A stretch of 64,000 nucleotides of DNA from Flavobacteriaceae bacterium. GTDB lineage: Bacteria > Bacteroidota > Bacteroidia > Flavobacteriales > Flavobacteriaceae. A program made the position numbers and the translations under genes. Under the pieces are notes generated by a model, which saw only the letters and a program-made list of their open reading frames with translations, did no database searches and had not been told where the DNA came from. Below, piece by piece: positions 44,998 through 53,763 of this stretch. The stretch lies in the NCBI GenBank assembly GCA_027082925.1, contig JALWTD010000018.1, positions 62,001 through 126,000 of the forward strand, given 5' to 3'. How positions within the stretch are numbered: position 1 is the first letter of the stretch; the number at the start of each line of letters is the position of its first letter.

Positions 44998-45605
44998 TAG
45001 TTGTGTGTATTTTTTTTGAGTTGCTCTTCTAAAACTTCTAATCCTTTTGGTGTTGCGATAGCTCTGGTATGGTATTCCAGTACGCTTATTTCTAGCTTGT
45101 TTAAGGTGTTTTTATTATAGGTGTGTAGATTTGAGTTATGAACACTCATAGCTACCGTAAAATAAAATTTTGTAATTAAATCTTTGTCAATATCAGCTCT
45201 GTACAAGCCCTCTTCAATTCCTCGCTCTATGTTTTTTGAAATACAATCTTTAAACATTGAAAATTCATGGTCCATAATTTTTCGAAATGTTTTTGGATAG
45301 TATTTTTCAAGTTGATACATAGGAGAGTCATCTAAGTTTTTAAACATGTCTTTAAACATATTTTTAATTTCAAAGTTTTCTTGAATTGCATTAAATCCTT
45401 TAGTGCATATTTTGTTTACAGCATCATGCATGCTTTGGTGTAAAAATGTAATAGCTTCATCAACAAGTTCTTCTTTGTTTTTAAAATACTTGTATATGGT
45501 TTTTTTTGATATTGCTAATGAGTTAGCAACATCATCCATGGTTACACTTTTGAACCCGTATTTTAGAAATAACTCACCAGCTTTTTGTAAAATTGTTAAT
45601 TTCAT
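44997..45605 (-). CDS. TetR-family repressor of the efflux operon
   Basis: A 202-residue regulator. Residues about 1-48 form the TetR DNA-binding domain (ILQKAGELFLKYGFKSVTMDDVANSLAISKKTIYKYFKNKEELV), and the rest is a helical ligand-binding domain. It is the first gene of the tetR-tolC-MFP-RND operon, so it probably controls its own synthesis. A 7+7 inverted repeat (45647-45674) covers the promoter and is the likely operator. The inducer is unknown. Confidence 0.92.
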   Translation of the reverse strand: MKLTILQKAGELFLKYGFKSVTMDDVANSLAISKKTIYKYFKNKEELVDEAITFLHQSMHDAVNKICTKGFNAIQENFEIKNMFKDMFKNLDDSPMYQLEKYYPKTFRKIMDHEFSMFKDCISKNIERGIEEGLYRADIDKDLITKFYFTVAMSVHNSNLHTYNKNTLNKLEISVLEYHTRAIATPKGLEVLEEQLKKNTHN

Positions 45606-45633
45606 TTATGTTTTTTGCTATAAAAATAGGGTG

Positions 45634-45641
45634 CAAATATA
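45634..45641 (-). promoter_or_regulatory. Promoter -7 element of the efflux operon
   Basis: On the minus strand TATATTTG, an exact TAnnTTTG match, 29 bases before the tetR ATG. The -33 region falls within the inverted repeat. Confidence 0.55.
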
Positions 45642-45646
45642 CAAAA

Positions 45647-45674
45647 GGAAACTATAAATACCATAAAAGTTTCC
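45647..45674. promoter_or_regulatory. Inverted repeat, candidate TetR operator
   Basis: GGAAACT (45647-45653) and AGTTTCC (45668-45674), perfect 7-base arms 14 bases apart. They occupy the spacer and -33 region just upstream of the -7 element of the efflux operon. This location fits repression by the TetR protein encoded next to it. Confidence 0.6.
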
Positions 45675-45774
45675 GTAGTTTTAACATTTTGATAACATTT
45701 AGTGAATTATTTGTTTTCATTTTTATAAAACAATAATTTGTAAAGATGTATTTTTACTGAAAATTTTATGCAGA

Positions 45775-46746
45775 ATGGATGTTATTGATGCTTATAAAAA
45801 AGAATTTATATCTTATTTAAATTTGAAGGTAAAAAATAGAGAGCCTAAAAATTTATACGAACCCATTTCTTACATTTTAAAACTAGGAGGAAAACGATTA
45901 CGGCCAGTTTTAACTCTAATGTCTTGTGAGTTGTTTGGTGGAAAATCTTCGGAAGCTTATGATGCCGCTTTGGCGATAGAAATGTTTCATAATTTCACGT
46001 TGATTCATGATGATATTATGGACAATGCTTCGCTTAGGAGAGGAAATTCAACCGTTCATACAAAATGGGATTTAAATACAGGAATACTGTCTGGAGATGC
46101 TTTAATGATTATGGCTTATCAGAGTTGTGAAAATTATCCGTCGCATTTATTTAAAAAATTACTACTACTTTTTAGTAAAACAGCGCTAGAGGTTTGTGAA
46201 GGGCAGCAACTGGATATTGATTTTGAAGATAGAGAAGATGTTTCTTTAGATGAATACCTGAAAATGATTACTTACAAAACTTCTGTATTAGTTGCGGCAG
46301 CGTTACAAATGGGAGCTTTAATTGCAAATGCTTCAGAAAGTGATATTTCATGTATTTATGATTTTGGGTTAAATATTGGTATTGCATTTCAATTACAAGA
46401 CGATTACCTTGATACGTTTGGGAATGCCGAGACATTTGGAAAAAAAATAGGAGGTGATATTCTAGAAAACAAAAAAACCTTTTTGTATTTAAAAACACTT
46501 GAGGTTGCAAGTGCTAATGATAAAAATGAGTTAATTTCTTTATATCATTTGAAAGATTTAAATAAGCAAAAAATAGAAGCGGTAACAAAATTATTTATAA
46601 AAAATAACATACCTGCTATAACCAAAAATGAGATAGCACATTATACAGAGAAAGCGTTTGATAGTCTCAAAAAATTAAGTGTTTCTAAAGAGAAAAAAGA
46701 GCTTTTAAAGGCATTTGGATTAGATTTAATGAAAAGGACTATTTAA
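45775..46746 (+). CDS. Long-chain polyprenyl diphosphate synthase
   Basis: A 323-residue trans-prenyltransferase. The first Asp-rich motif is FTLIHDDIMDNASLRRG, the second is AFQLQDDYLDTFG, and GGKRLRP near residue 38 binds the pyrophosphate. The residues before the first motif are small-bodied, compatible with a long product such as the isoprenoid tail of menaquinone. Exact chain length cannot be read here. It is followed after 1 base by a small conserved gene. Confidence 0.9.
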   Translation: MDVIDAYKKEFISYLNLKVKNREPKNLYEPISYILKLGGKRLRPVLTLMSCELFGGKSSEAYDAALAIEMFHNFTLIHDDIMDNASLRRGNSTVHTKWDLNTGILSGDALMIMAYQSCENYPSHLFKKLLLLFSKTALEVCEGQQLDIDFEDREDVSLDEYLKMITYKTSVLVAAALQMGALIANASESDISCIYDFGLNIGIAFQLQDDYLDTFGNAETFGKKIGGDILENKKTFLYLKTLEVASANDKNELISLYHLKDLNKQKIEAVTKLFIKNNIPAITKNEIAHYTEKAFDSLKKLSVSKEKKELLKAFGLDLMKRTI

Positions 46747-46747
46747 A

Positions 46748-47104
46748 ATGCTACCTATAAAAAATACTAATGATTTACAAAAAGCGTTAAAAGAAGAAAT
46801 GCTGTATACCGCTTTTATTAATCAAATCAATAAAGATTTTTATTTAACAAATATTGACGTGAGGTTTAAAACAGATATAGCTTTTGAAGATTTAAAAGAA
46901 TCTGTTAGAGATTTTTTAGTACGGTTAATAGAAAACGAATATGATTCTTACTTAAATTTAATTTATAGAGTAGATATTTCAGAAAAAGAACTGAAAAATA
47001 TCAACGAAACAAATTTAATAAATACCATTAATCAAATTACGTATCTATTTTTAAAGCGAGAATATCAGAAAGTTTGGATAAAAGCACATTATAGTACAGA
47101 GTAA
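46748..47104 (+). CDS. Conserved hypothetical protein downstream of the prenyl synthase
   Basis: A 118-residue soluble, largely helical, acidic protein with no motif that I recognise. It starts 1 base after the prenyl synthase stop and ends before a terminator-like hairpin, so the two are an operon. No signal peptide or membrane segment. Confidence 0.6.
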   Translation: MLPIKNTNDLQKALKEEMLYTAFINQINKDFYLTNIDVRFKTDIAFEDLKESVRDFLVRLIENEYDSYLNLIYRVDISEKELKNINETNLINTINQITYLFLKREYQKVWIKAHYSTE

Positions 47105-47152
47105 ATTTTAGAGTAAACCCTGTATAAACAGTGTGTTGTAATTATTAAAACG

Positions 47153-47182
47153 AAAAACCTTCAGAAACCATTTAAGGTTTTT
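47153..47182 (+). terminator. Terminator-like hairpin
   Basis: Stem AAAAACCTT/AAGGTTTTT (9 bp) with a 12-base loop, 48 bases after the small conserved gene. The stem itself provides the T run. Confidence 0.5.
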
Positions 47183-47202
47183 GAAAAAAATAAAAAAAAC
47201 TG

Positions 47203-47233
47203 TTGTACATAAAACAAAATAATAGTAGTTTTG
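47203..47233 (+). promoter_or_regulatory. tRNA promoter
   Basis: TTG at 47203-47205, spacer of 20 bases, then TAGTTTTG at 47226-47233 (exact TAnnTTTG). The mature tRNA begins 13 bases later. Confidence 0.6.
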
Positions 47234-47245
47234 CCTCCAGTTTCA

Positions 47246-47319
47246 GGACCCATAGCTCAGCTGGTTAGAGCACCTGACTCATAATCAGGGGGTCGAAGGT
47301 TCGAGCCCTTCTGGGTCCA
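47246..47319 (+). tRNA. tRNA with CAT anticodon (Met, possibly Ile2)
   Basis: Complete cloverleaf: acceptor GGACCCA/TGGGTCC, D stem GCTC/GAGC, anticodon stem CCTGA/TCAGG with CAT at 47280-47282, T stem GAAGG/CCTTC with loop TTCGAGC, and discriminator A. CCA is not encoded. The anticodon CAT with a Watson-Crick first acceptor pair (G-C) excludes the initiator. It is elongator Met or the lysidine-modified Ile2, which cannot be told apart with certainty here. Confidence 0.95.
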
Positions 47320-47357
47320 CAAATAAAATTGCAAAAAAAGATTTAAAATAAATATTA

Positions 47358-47365
47358 TATATTTG
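47358..47365 (+). promoter_or_regulatory. Promoter -7 element for the small PID-type protein
   Basis: TATATTTG, exact TAnnTTTG, 50 bases before the ATG at 47416. The leader is AT-rich and ends with CAACCCCCATAG just before the start. Confidence 0.5.
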
Positions 47366-47415
47366 TAGTTAGATATTTTTTAATTAATTTTATATATCAA
47401 CATCAACCCCCATAG

Positions 47416-47607
47416 ATGAAAAATAGATTTAATAAATACTTATTAAGTTTCCTGTTGGTGCTTTCTTGTGCAGTAACATTTGCTCAGATTACACCACCTC
47501 CTCCGGGGCCACCGCCTCCTCCAGGGCTTCCAATAGATGGAGGTTTAGTTTACTTATTGCTTTCTGGAATTGCTTTTGGGGTTTTTAAAATAAAACACAA
47601 AAAGTAA
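47416..47607 (+). CDS. Small exported PID/C-terminal-sorting-type protein
   Basis: A 63-residue protein. Residues 1-24 are a signal peptide (ending TFAQ), followed by a proline-rich tract (ITPPPPGPPPPPGLPIDGG) and one hydrophobic helix (about 44-58), then a basic tail KIKHKK. The order PIDGG, hydrophobic segment, Lys-rich end is that of the small PID-CTERM proteins in flavobacteria, thought to be handled by a sorting enzyme. It is far too small for an enzyme and is probably anchored in the envelope. Its stop abuts the convergent ribE gene. Confidence 0.75.
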   Translation: MKNRFNKYLLSFLLVLSCAVTFAQITPPPPGPPPPPGLPIDGGLVYLLLSGIAFGVFKIKHKK

Positions 47608-48192
47608 TTATTTTTCTAGTAGTCTTGCTACATATTTTCCAATTACGTCAAACTCTAAATTAACAACGCTTCCTATTTCTAAAGTGTGGAAATTTGTAAA
47701 TTCGTACGTATATGGAATTATAGCAACAGAAAAACTGCTTTTTGCTGAGTTTACAACTGTTAAACTTGTTCCGTTGACAGTGATAGATCCTTTTTCAATA
47801 GTTACGTTGTTTAAAGAAGCATCATACTCAAAAGTAAAAACCCAGCTACCGTCTTCTTTAAGAATATTTGTGCATACAGCAGTTTGATCTACATGGCCTT
47901 GAACAATGTGTCCGTCGAGTCTAGCTCCAAGAATCATAGCACGTTCCAAGTTAATTAATGCGCCAATACTAATGTGTTTAAAATTAGATTTATCTAGAGT
48001 TTCTTTAATTGCCGTAACAGTATATTCTTTATCATTAATATCTACAATAGTCAGGCAAACTCCGTTGTGAGCAATACTTTGATCTATTTTTAATTCAGAT
48101 GTAAAATCACTTTCAATTGTGATGTGAAGATTATCACCATCTTTTACAATATTTTTAACAACACCTATACTTTCAATAATGCCTGTAAACAT
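47608..48192 (-). CDS. ribE: Riboflavin synthase, alpha chain
   Basis: A 194-residue enzyme with two lumazine-binding barrels. MFTGIIESIG opens the first, with HNGVCLTIVD, and the second has GHIVQGHVDQTA and VNGTSLTVVN. It dismutates two 6,7-dimethyl-8-ribityllumazine molecules into riboflavin. It is divergent from pdxA. Confidence 0.96.
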   Translation of the reverse strand: MFTGIIESIGVVKNIVKDGDNLHITIESDFTSELKIDQSIAHNGVCLTIVDINDKEYTVTAIKETLDKSNFKHISIGALINLERAMILGARLDGHIVQGHVDQTAVCTNILKEDGSWVFTFEYDASLNNVTIEKGSITVNGTSLTVVNSAKSSFSVAIIPYTYEFTNFHTLEIGSVVNLEFDVIGKYVARLLEK

Positions 48193-48212
48193 ACTTTATC
48201 AATTTAATTGAT

Positions 48213-48220
48213 TACCTTTG
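48213..48220 (+). promoter_or_regulatory. Promoter -7 element for pdxA
   Basis: TACCTTTG, exact TAnnTTTG, 32 bases before the pdxA ATG. Confidence 0.5.
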
Positions 48221-48252
48221 ACACCTCAAAATTAAGTATAAAAAGCTGATTT

Positions 48253-49290
48253 ATGAACAAATCTGACAAAATAAAATTAGGAATTTCTATAGGAGATTTT
48301 AACGGAATTGGAATTGAGATTATTTTAAAAACTTTTTTAGATAAACGAATGTTAGATTTTTGTACACCTATAGTTTTTGGTTCTACAAAATTAATAACTT
48401 CTTACAAAAAAATATTAGATATAAACATACCTTTTAACGGTATAAAAGATGTAGAAAGGGCTATAAACGGAAAGTTAAACATACTAAACCTTTGGAAAGA
48501 AGAAATAACGCTTCATTTAGGAACGCCAACAAAAGCTTCTGGAGAATACGCATATAAGTCATTGCAGTCTGCAACCGAAGCTTTGGCTCAAGGAAAAATA
48601 GACGTATTGGTTACAGCTCCTATTAATAAAGACAATATACAATCTGAAGATTTTAAGTTTCCTGGACATACAGAGTTTTTAGAGTCAAAGTTAGAAGGTG
48701 AGAGCTTAATGATATTAATGCGCGATACATTACGAATAGGTTTAATAACAGGACATATTCCTATTTCGGAAGTTCCAAAATCAGTTACTCCTGAGTTAAT
48801 AAAAAAGAAAGTAGCGATTTTACATAGTACTTTAATACAAGATTTTGCAATTGTAAAGCCTAAAATAGCAATTTTAGGGTTAAATCCTCATTGTGGCGAT
48901 AATGGAGTTATAGGAGATGAAGATACAACTATTATAATGCCAACAATTATGGAAATTCAAGAAACAGGAAAGTTGGTTTATGGTCCTTATGCGGCAGATA
49001 GCTTTTTTGGTTCAGAAAATTACAAGAACTTTGACGCAATATTGGCAATGTATCACGATCAAGGTTTGTCTCCTTTTAAAACACTCTCGTTTGGAGAAGG
49101 TGTTAATTTTACAGCTGGATTAAATAAAATTAGAACCTCACCAGATCACGGAACAGCGTACCAATTAGCCGGAAAAAATCAGGCAAATATTAACTCTTTT
49201 AAAGAAGCTGTATATAGCAGTATACAGTTGCTTAGAAATAGAGAAGAGTATAAGAGTTTGACTAAAAACATTTTAAAAACGTCGAATTAA
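48253..49290 (+). CDS. pdxA: 4-hydroxythreonine-4-phosphate dehydrogenase
   Basis: A 345-residue enzyme of pyridoxal phosphate synthesis. ISIGDFNGIGIEI begins the fold. Metal-binding histidines are in FPGHTEFL, LNPHCGDNG and MYHDQGLSPFK, and GVNFTAGLNKIRTSPDHGTAY is the nucleotide/product loop. Length is normal for the family. Confidence 0.95.
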   Translation: MNKSDKIKLGISIGDFNGIGIEIILKTFLDKRMLDFCTPIVFGSTKLITSYKKILDINIPFNGIKDVERAINGKLNILNLWKEEITLHLGTPTKASGEYAYKSLQSATEALAQGKIDVLVTAPINKDNIQSEDFKFPGHTEFLESKLEGESLMILMRDTLRIGLITGHIPISEVPKSVTPELIKKKVAILHSTLIQDFAIVKPKIAILGLNPHCGDNGVIGDEDTTIIMPTIMEIQETGKLVYGPYAADSFFGSENYKNFDAILAMYHDQGLSPFKTLSFGEGVNFTAGLNKIRTSPDHGTAYQLAGKNQANINSFKEAVYSSIQLLRNREEYKSLTKNILKTSN

Positions 49291-49344
49291 AAAGAAAAAC
49301 GATAAAAATTCAAAATATATTTCGCAAAATATTTTATAATTTTA

Positions 49345-49352
49345 TATCTTTG
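49345..49352 (+). promoter_or_regulatory. Promoter for DUF177-rpmF
   Basis: TATCTTTG, an exact TAnnTTTG followed by CA, 22 bases before the ATG at 49375. TTCG about 20 bases upstream may be the -33 box. Confidence 0.55.
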
Positions 49353-49374
49353 CACGCTCAAATTGAAATTCTAA

Positions 49375-49950
49375 ATGAAAGATTTAAAAGAGTTTGATAT
49401 ATCTTTTATAGGTTTAAAAGAAGGAATGCATCAATTTGAGTATAAAATTGAAAAGGAGTTCTTTGATTTTTTTAACTATGATGAATTTTACAATTCAGAG
49501 GTCAACGTTGGAGTTCAGTTTTTAAAAAAAGCGACAATGTTTGAATTGAGTTTTCAATTCAATGGCTGGGTTGAAATTAATTGTGATGTTACAAACGAAC
49601 GATATCATCAACCAATAGAAACAAGTATTGATTTAGTTGTAAATTTTGGTGATGAGTTTAATGACGAGAATGAGGAATTATTAATTATTCCGTATTCAGA
49701 GTATAAAATAAATATTGCTCAGTATATTTACGAAGCAATTGTTTTAGATGTACCGCTAAAAAGAATACATCCGGGGCTTGAAGACGGAACATTGCATTCA
49801 GAAGTTTTAGAAAAATTAAAAGAATTTGAAATACCTGAAGAGGTAGAAGAAGTTGACGAAAATAAAGAAATAAATCAGGACATAGATCCTAGATGGAATA
49901 AATTAAAAGATATACTAATAGATAAAAATACAAGTAATGGCACATCCTAA
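49375..49950 (+). CDS. DUF177 (YceD-type) ribosome-assembly-linked protein
   Basis: A 191-residue acidic protein. The core, [31 protein letters not shown] and [16 protein letters not shown], is the DUF177/YceD pattern, although one pair of the zinc-like cysteines of some homologues is reduced. The gene overlaps rpmF by 14 bases, the universal neighbour. The family is linked to 23S rRNA processing and L32 in other organisms. Confidence 0.9.
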   Translation: MKDLKEFDISFIGLKEGMHQFEYKIEKEFFDFFNYDEFYNSEVNVGVQFLKKATMFELSFQFNGWVEINCDVTNERYHQPIETSIDLVVNFGDEFNDENEELLIIPYSEYKINIAQYIYEAIVLDVPLKRIHPGLEDGTLHSEVLEKLKEFEIPEEVEEVDENKEINQDIDPRWNKLKDILIDKNTSNGTS

Positions 49951-50131
49951 GAGAAAAATATCAAAAACCAGAAGAGATAAAAGAAGAACTCATTATAAAG
50001 CGATAACTCCGCAAATTGCTATTGATCCTACTACAGGAGAAGCTCATTTATATCACAGAGCACATTGGCATGAAGGAAAGCTTTATTACAGAGGTCAAAT
50101 TGTAATAGATTCTGAAGAAAATCAGGCTTAA
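49937..50131 (+). CDS. rpmF: Ribosomal protein L32, zinc-free form
   Basis: A 64-residue basic protein that begins [21 protein letters not shown], the L32 signature. The CxxC pairs of zinc-binding L32 are absent, so this is a C-minus type, common in Bacteroidota. The acidic tail after QIVID is typical. It follows DUF177 in the same operon. Confidence 0.96.
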   Translation: MAHPKRKISKTRRDKRRTHYKAITPQIAIDPTTGEAHLYHRAHWHEGKLYYRGQIVIDSEENQA

Positions 50132-50155
50132 TAAAATATTTTGAAAAAAACCCCA

Positions 50156-50184
50156 AAAACTCTCATTTTGAGGGTTTTTTTTAT
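50156..50184 (+). terminator. Terminator after rpmF
   Basis: Stem AAAACTCTCA with TGAGGGTTTT (one G-U pair), loop of three bases, followed by eight more T-rich bases. It separates rpmF from fabH. Confidence 0.75.
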
Positions 50185-50284
50185 TTTTTGACTCAAAAAT
50201 GAGTAAAAAACGATGAAAATCATCAATAAATCGAAATAAATTTCATTACTTTGAACCTCTTTTTTTACTAAAAGGAAACAAATT

Positions 50285-51280
50285 ATGGCAAAAATTACCG
50301 CAGCAATTACAGCCGTTGGAAAATACATTCCAGATTACATTTTAACAAATGCAATGTTGGAAAAAATGGTTGATACAAATGATGAGTGGATAACTACCAG
50401 AACAGGAATTAAAGAACGAAGAATTCTTAAAGGAGAAGGAAAAGGAACATCTTACATGGCTATTAAAGCTGCAAAAGAACTGTTAGAGAAAAAAAAGTTA
50501 GATCCAAAAGAAATAGAACTTGTTATTGTAGCCACAGCAACCCCAGATATGCAAGCTGCAGCCACATCGGTTTATGTTGCTACTCAAATAGGAGCAGTAA
50601 ATGCATTTGGTTTTGATTTAGAAGCAGCCTGTTCTAGTTTTTTATACGGAATGTCTGTTGCAGCAAAATATATAGAATCAGGAAGATATAAAAAAGTACT
50701 TTTAATAGGTGCAGATAAATGTTCTTCTATGATTGATTACACAGATAGAGCTACTTGTATTATTTTTGGAGATGGAGCAGGAGCGGTTTTGTTTGAACCA
50801 AGCGAAGAAGGATTAGGACTACAAGACGAATACTTAAAAAGTGATGGTGTAGGAAGAGAGTATTTACAAGTTAAAGCTAGTGGTTCTTTGTATCCGGTTA
50901 CAAAAGAAGCCATAGATAAAAAAGAAAACTTTGTATATCAAGATGGTAAAACAGTTTTTAAAAATGCTGTTTTTAATATGGCAGATGTTGCTGTTAAAAT
51001 ACTAGAAAGAAATAATTTAACTAACGACGATATAAATTGGTTAGCAGCACACCAGGCTAATAAACGAATTATTGAAGCTACGGCTAGGAGAATTAATTTA
51101 GAGAGTTCTAAAGTAATGATGAATATTCAAAAATATGGAAATACAACTTCAGCAACCATTCCATTGCTTTTAGCCGATTACGAACAACAACTCAAAAAAG
51201 GAGATAATATAATTTTTGCATCATTTGGAGGTGGTTTCACCTGGGGATCAATATACTTTAAATGGGCTTATAATTCTTAA
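50285..51280 (+). CDS. fabH: 3-oxoacyl-ACP synthase III (KAS III)
   Basis: A 331-residue initiating condensing enzyme. The active-site Cys is in EAACSSFLYG, His in AAHQANKRII and Asn in KYGNTTSATIP. NDEWITTRTGIKERR and the glycine-rich FGGGFTWGSIYF end are typical. It condenses acyl-CoA with malonyl-ACP. Its own promoter is probably the near-consensus TTACTTTG ending at 50253, followed by accB after 28 bases. Confidence 0.95.
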   Translation: MAKITAAITAVGKYIPDYILTNAMLEKMVDTNDEWITTRTGIKERRILKGEGKGTSYMAIKAAKELLEKKKLDPKEIELVIVATATPDMQAAATSVYVATQIGAVNAFGFDLEAACSSFLYGMSVAAKYIESGRYKKVLLIGADKCSSMIDYTDRATCIIFGDGAGAVLFEPSEEGLGLQDEYLKSDGVGREYLQVKASGSLYPVTKEAIDKKENFVYQDGKTVFKNAVFNMADVAVKILERNNLTNDDINWLAAHQANKRIIEATARRINLESSKVMMNIQKYGNTTSATIPLLLADYEQQLKKGDNIIFASFGGGFTWGSIYFKWAYNS

Positions 51281-51308
51281 TAAAATAACGACCAAAACTC
51301 AATAAATT

Positions 51309-51791
51309 ATGGATTTAAAAGAAATTCAAAATCTGATAAAATTTGTCGCTAAATCTGGCGCAACTGAAGTTAAGTTAGAAATGGAAGATGTTAAAATTAC
51401 CATTAAAACAGGCTCAGGAAAAACAGAAACTACAATTGTTCAACAAGCACCAATGGCAGTGCCTCAAATGCCTGTTGCAGCGCCAACAGCACCACAAGCA
51501 GCTTCTGACACTACTCAAGCTGATTTGAGTGAAAAAGAGAATGACTCAAAATATATAGAAATAAAATCGCCTATAATAGGTACTTTTTACAGAAAACCAT
51601 CGCCAGATAAACCTGTTTTTGTAGAAGTTGGAGATACCGTAACTCCAGAGTCAATAGTTTGTATTGTTGAAGCCATGAAATTATTTAATGAAATAGAATC
51701 AGAAGTTTCAGGAAAAATTGTAAAAGTATTGGTTGATGATGGAACACCAGTAGAATTTGGACAACCACTATTTTTAGTAGACCCTTCATAA
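51309..51791 (+). CDS. accB: Acetyl-CoA carboxylase biotin carboxyl carrier protein
   Basis: A 160-residue protein. An N-terminal helical region is followed by an Ala/Pro/Gln-rich linker (about 46-73), then the biotinyl domain with the biotin-accepting Lys in VEAMKLFNEI. Spacing to accC is 74 bases. Confidence 0.96.
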   Translation: MDLKEIQNLIKFVAKSGATEVKLEMEDVKITIKTGSGKTETTIVQQAPMAVPQMPVAAPTAPQAASDTTQADLSEKENDSKYIEIKSPIIGTFYRKPSPDKPVFVEVGDTVTPESIVCIVEAMKLFNEIESEVSGKIVKVLVDDGTPVEFGQPLFLVDPS

Positions 51792-51865
51792 AAGTTTAAC
51801 CCAAATAATAAACTTTAATTTTAGTTAAAATTGAAGCAGAAATATTTCGTAATACCAAGCACGTT

Positions 51866-53212
51866 ATGTTTAAAAAGATATTAATTGCCAATAGAGGCGA
51901 AATAGCTTTACGGGTTATAAGAACTTGTAGAGAAATAGGAGTTAAAACAGTAGCGGTTTACTCGACAGCAGATGCAGAAAGCTTACATGTTCGTTTTGCT
52001 GATGAAGCTGTATGTATAGGTCCGGCTCCAAGTAGTGAATCTTATTTAAAAATGTCCGCAATTTTAGCAGCTGCAGAAATTACAAATGCAGATGCCATTC
52101 ATCCGGGATATGGATTTTTAGCAGAAAACGCCAAATTTTCTAAATTATGCGAAGAGCACAATATTAAATTTATTGGAGCTACTGCTGAAATGATTAACAA
52201 AATGGGCGATAAAGCTTCTGCCAGAGCAACAATGAAGGCCGCAGGAGTACCTACAATACCAGGATCTGACGGAATTTTAGAAACCTATGAAGAAACAGAA
52301 GCATTGGCAAATAAAATGGGATATCCTGTAATGCTAAAAGCAACTGCAGGAGGAGGAGGAAAAGGAATGCGTGCTGTTTGGAAAAAAGAAGATTTAAAAC
52401 CTGCTTGGGAATCTGCAAGGCAAGAAGCATTTGCTTGCTTTGGGAATGACGGTATGTACATGGAGAAACTTATTGAAGAACCTAGACATATTGAAATTCA
52501 AGTTGTAGGAGATTCATTTGGAAAAGCATGTCATTTATCTGAAAGAGATTGTTCTATTCAACGCCGTCATCAAAAATTGACAGAAGAAGCACCATCTCCA
52601 TTTATGACACCACAACTGCGAAAAAAAATGGGAGAAGCTGCAGTAAAAGCAGCTGAATACATTGCTTACGAAGGAGCGGGAACAGTAGAGTTTTTAGTTG
52701 ACAAACATAAAAACTTCTATTTTATGGAAATGAATACTCGTATTCAGGTTGAGCATCCAATAACAGAACAAGTTATTGACCACGATTTGATTTATGAGCA
52801 AATAAAAGTAGCAGCAGGAATTCCAATTTCAGGGAAAAATTACATTCCAAAATTGCATTCAATAGAATGTAGAATTAATGCAGAAGATCCTTCAAATGAC
52901 TTTAGACCTTCTCCAGGTAAAATCACAACATTACACGTACCGGGAGGCCATGGAGTTAGAGTAGATTCGCATGTATATGCAGGGTATACAATACCTCCTA
53001 ATTACGACTCTATGATTGCTAAATTAATTACAACAGCACAAACAAGAGAAGAGGCAATAAGTAAAATGAGAAGAGCTTTAGATGAGTTTGTGATTGAAGG
53101 CGTAAAAACAACCATACCTTTCCATAGACAGTTAATGGATAATCCAGATTATATCTCTGGAAATTATACCACTAAATTTATGGAGGATTTTGAAATTAAT
53201 CCTGAAGATTAA
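51866..53212 (+). CDS. accC: Acetyl-CoA carboxylase biotin carboxylase subunit
   Basis: A 448-residue ATP-grasp enzyme. [20 protein letters not shown] opens the pre-ATP-grasp domain; the glycine loop is [12 protein letters not shown]. The catalytic Glu/Arg region is [16 protein letters not shown]. It carboxylates biotin on AccB at the entry to fatty-acid synthesis. It is followed by a strong terminator. Confidence 0.97.
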   Translation: MFKKILIANRGEIALRVIRTCREIGVKTVAVYSTADAESLHVRFADEAVCIGPAPSSESYLKMSAILAAAEITNADAIHPGYGFLAENAKFSKLCEEHNIKFIGATAEMINKMGDKASARATMKAAGVPTIPGSDGILETYEETEALANKMGYPVMLKATAGGGGKGMRAVWKKEDLKPAWESARQEAFACFGNDGMYMEKLIEEPRHIEIQVVGDSFGKACHLSERDCSIQRRHQKLTEEAPSPFMTPQLRKKMGEAAVKAAEYIAYEGAGTVEFLVDKHKNFYFMEMNTRIQVEHPITEQVIDHDLIYEQIKVAAGIPISGKNYIPKLHSIECRINAEDPSNDFRPSPGKITTLHVPGGHGVRVDSHVYAGYTIPPNYDSMIAKLITTAQTREEAISKMRRALDEFVIEGVKTTIPFHRQLMDNPDYISGNYTTKFMEDFEINPED

Positions 53213-53234
53213 AACATTTTAGATATAAATTAAA

Positions 53235-53270
53235 ATAAAGGATATAAGAGATTATATCCTTTATTTTTTT
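53235..53270 (+). terminator. Terminator after accC
   Basis: 13-bp perfect stem ATAAAGGATATAA with TTATATCCTTTAT, loop GAGA, followed by TTTTTTA. Confidence 0.9.
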
Positions 53271-53294
53271 AATTTTACTTTCAAATTTTAATGT

Positions 53295-53759
53295 ATGAAG
53301 CAAAAAGAATTACATATTGACGGAATTGATAAGATAATTTTAAAGTCGTTAATGAAAGATGCTAGGACGCCTATTTTAGGAATTGCTCGTAAAATAGGAA
53401 TTTCAGGAGCCGCAATTCACCAACGCTTGAGAAAATTAGAGGCTTCCGGATTAATTTCAGGGTCAAAATTTGTCATAGAGCCAAAAGTACTTGGTTATAA
53501 AACACTTGCTTTTGTGGGAATATTTTTAGAAGCAGCTAGTAAATATAGTGCTGCAATAAAACGACTTAAAGAGATACCCGAAGTTATAGAGAGCCATTAT
53601 ACAACAGGGAACTATGCGATTTTTATAAAAATTTTATGTAAAGACAATGAACACCTTATGAAAGTTTTAAATCAAGAAATTCAACTCATAAAAGGCGTTG
53701 CCAGAACAGAAACATTTATTTCGCTAGATCAACAAATAGATAGACAGATACAATTGTAG
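53295..53759 (+). CDS. Lrp/AsnC-family transcription regulator
   Basis: A 154-residue protein. Residues about 8-62 form the HTH (DKIILKSLMKDARTPILGIARKIGISGAAIHQRLRKLEASGLI), and a RAM/AsnC ligand-binding domain follows (AFVGIFLEAASKYSAAIKRLKEIPEVIESHYTTGNYAIFIKI). Effector and targets are unknown; members sense amino acids. It is monocistronic and converges on the protease gene. Confidence 0.93.
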   Translation: MKQKELHIDGIDKIILKSLMKDARTPILGIARKIGISGAAIHQRLRKLEASGLISGSKFVIEPKVLGYKTLAFVGIFLEAASKYSAAIKRLKEIPEVIESHYTTGNYAIFIKILCKDNEHLMKVLNQEIQLIKGVARTETFISLDQQIDRQIQL

Positions 53760-53763
53760 TACC

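Noticed and set aside
46748-53212. pdxA-DUF177-rpmF-fabH-accB-accC neighbourhood as unusual
   Set aside because: This order is ordinary for Bacteroidota and well explained by ribosome and fatty-acid genes.
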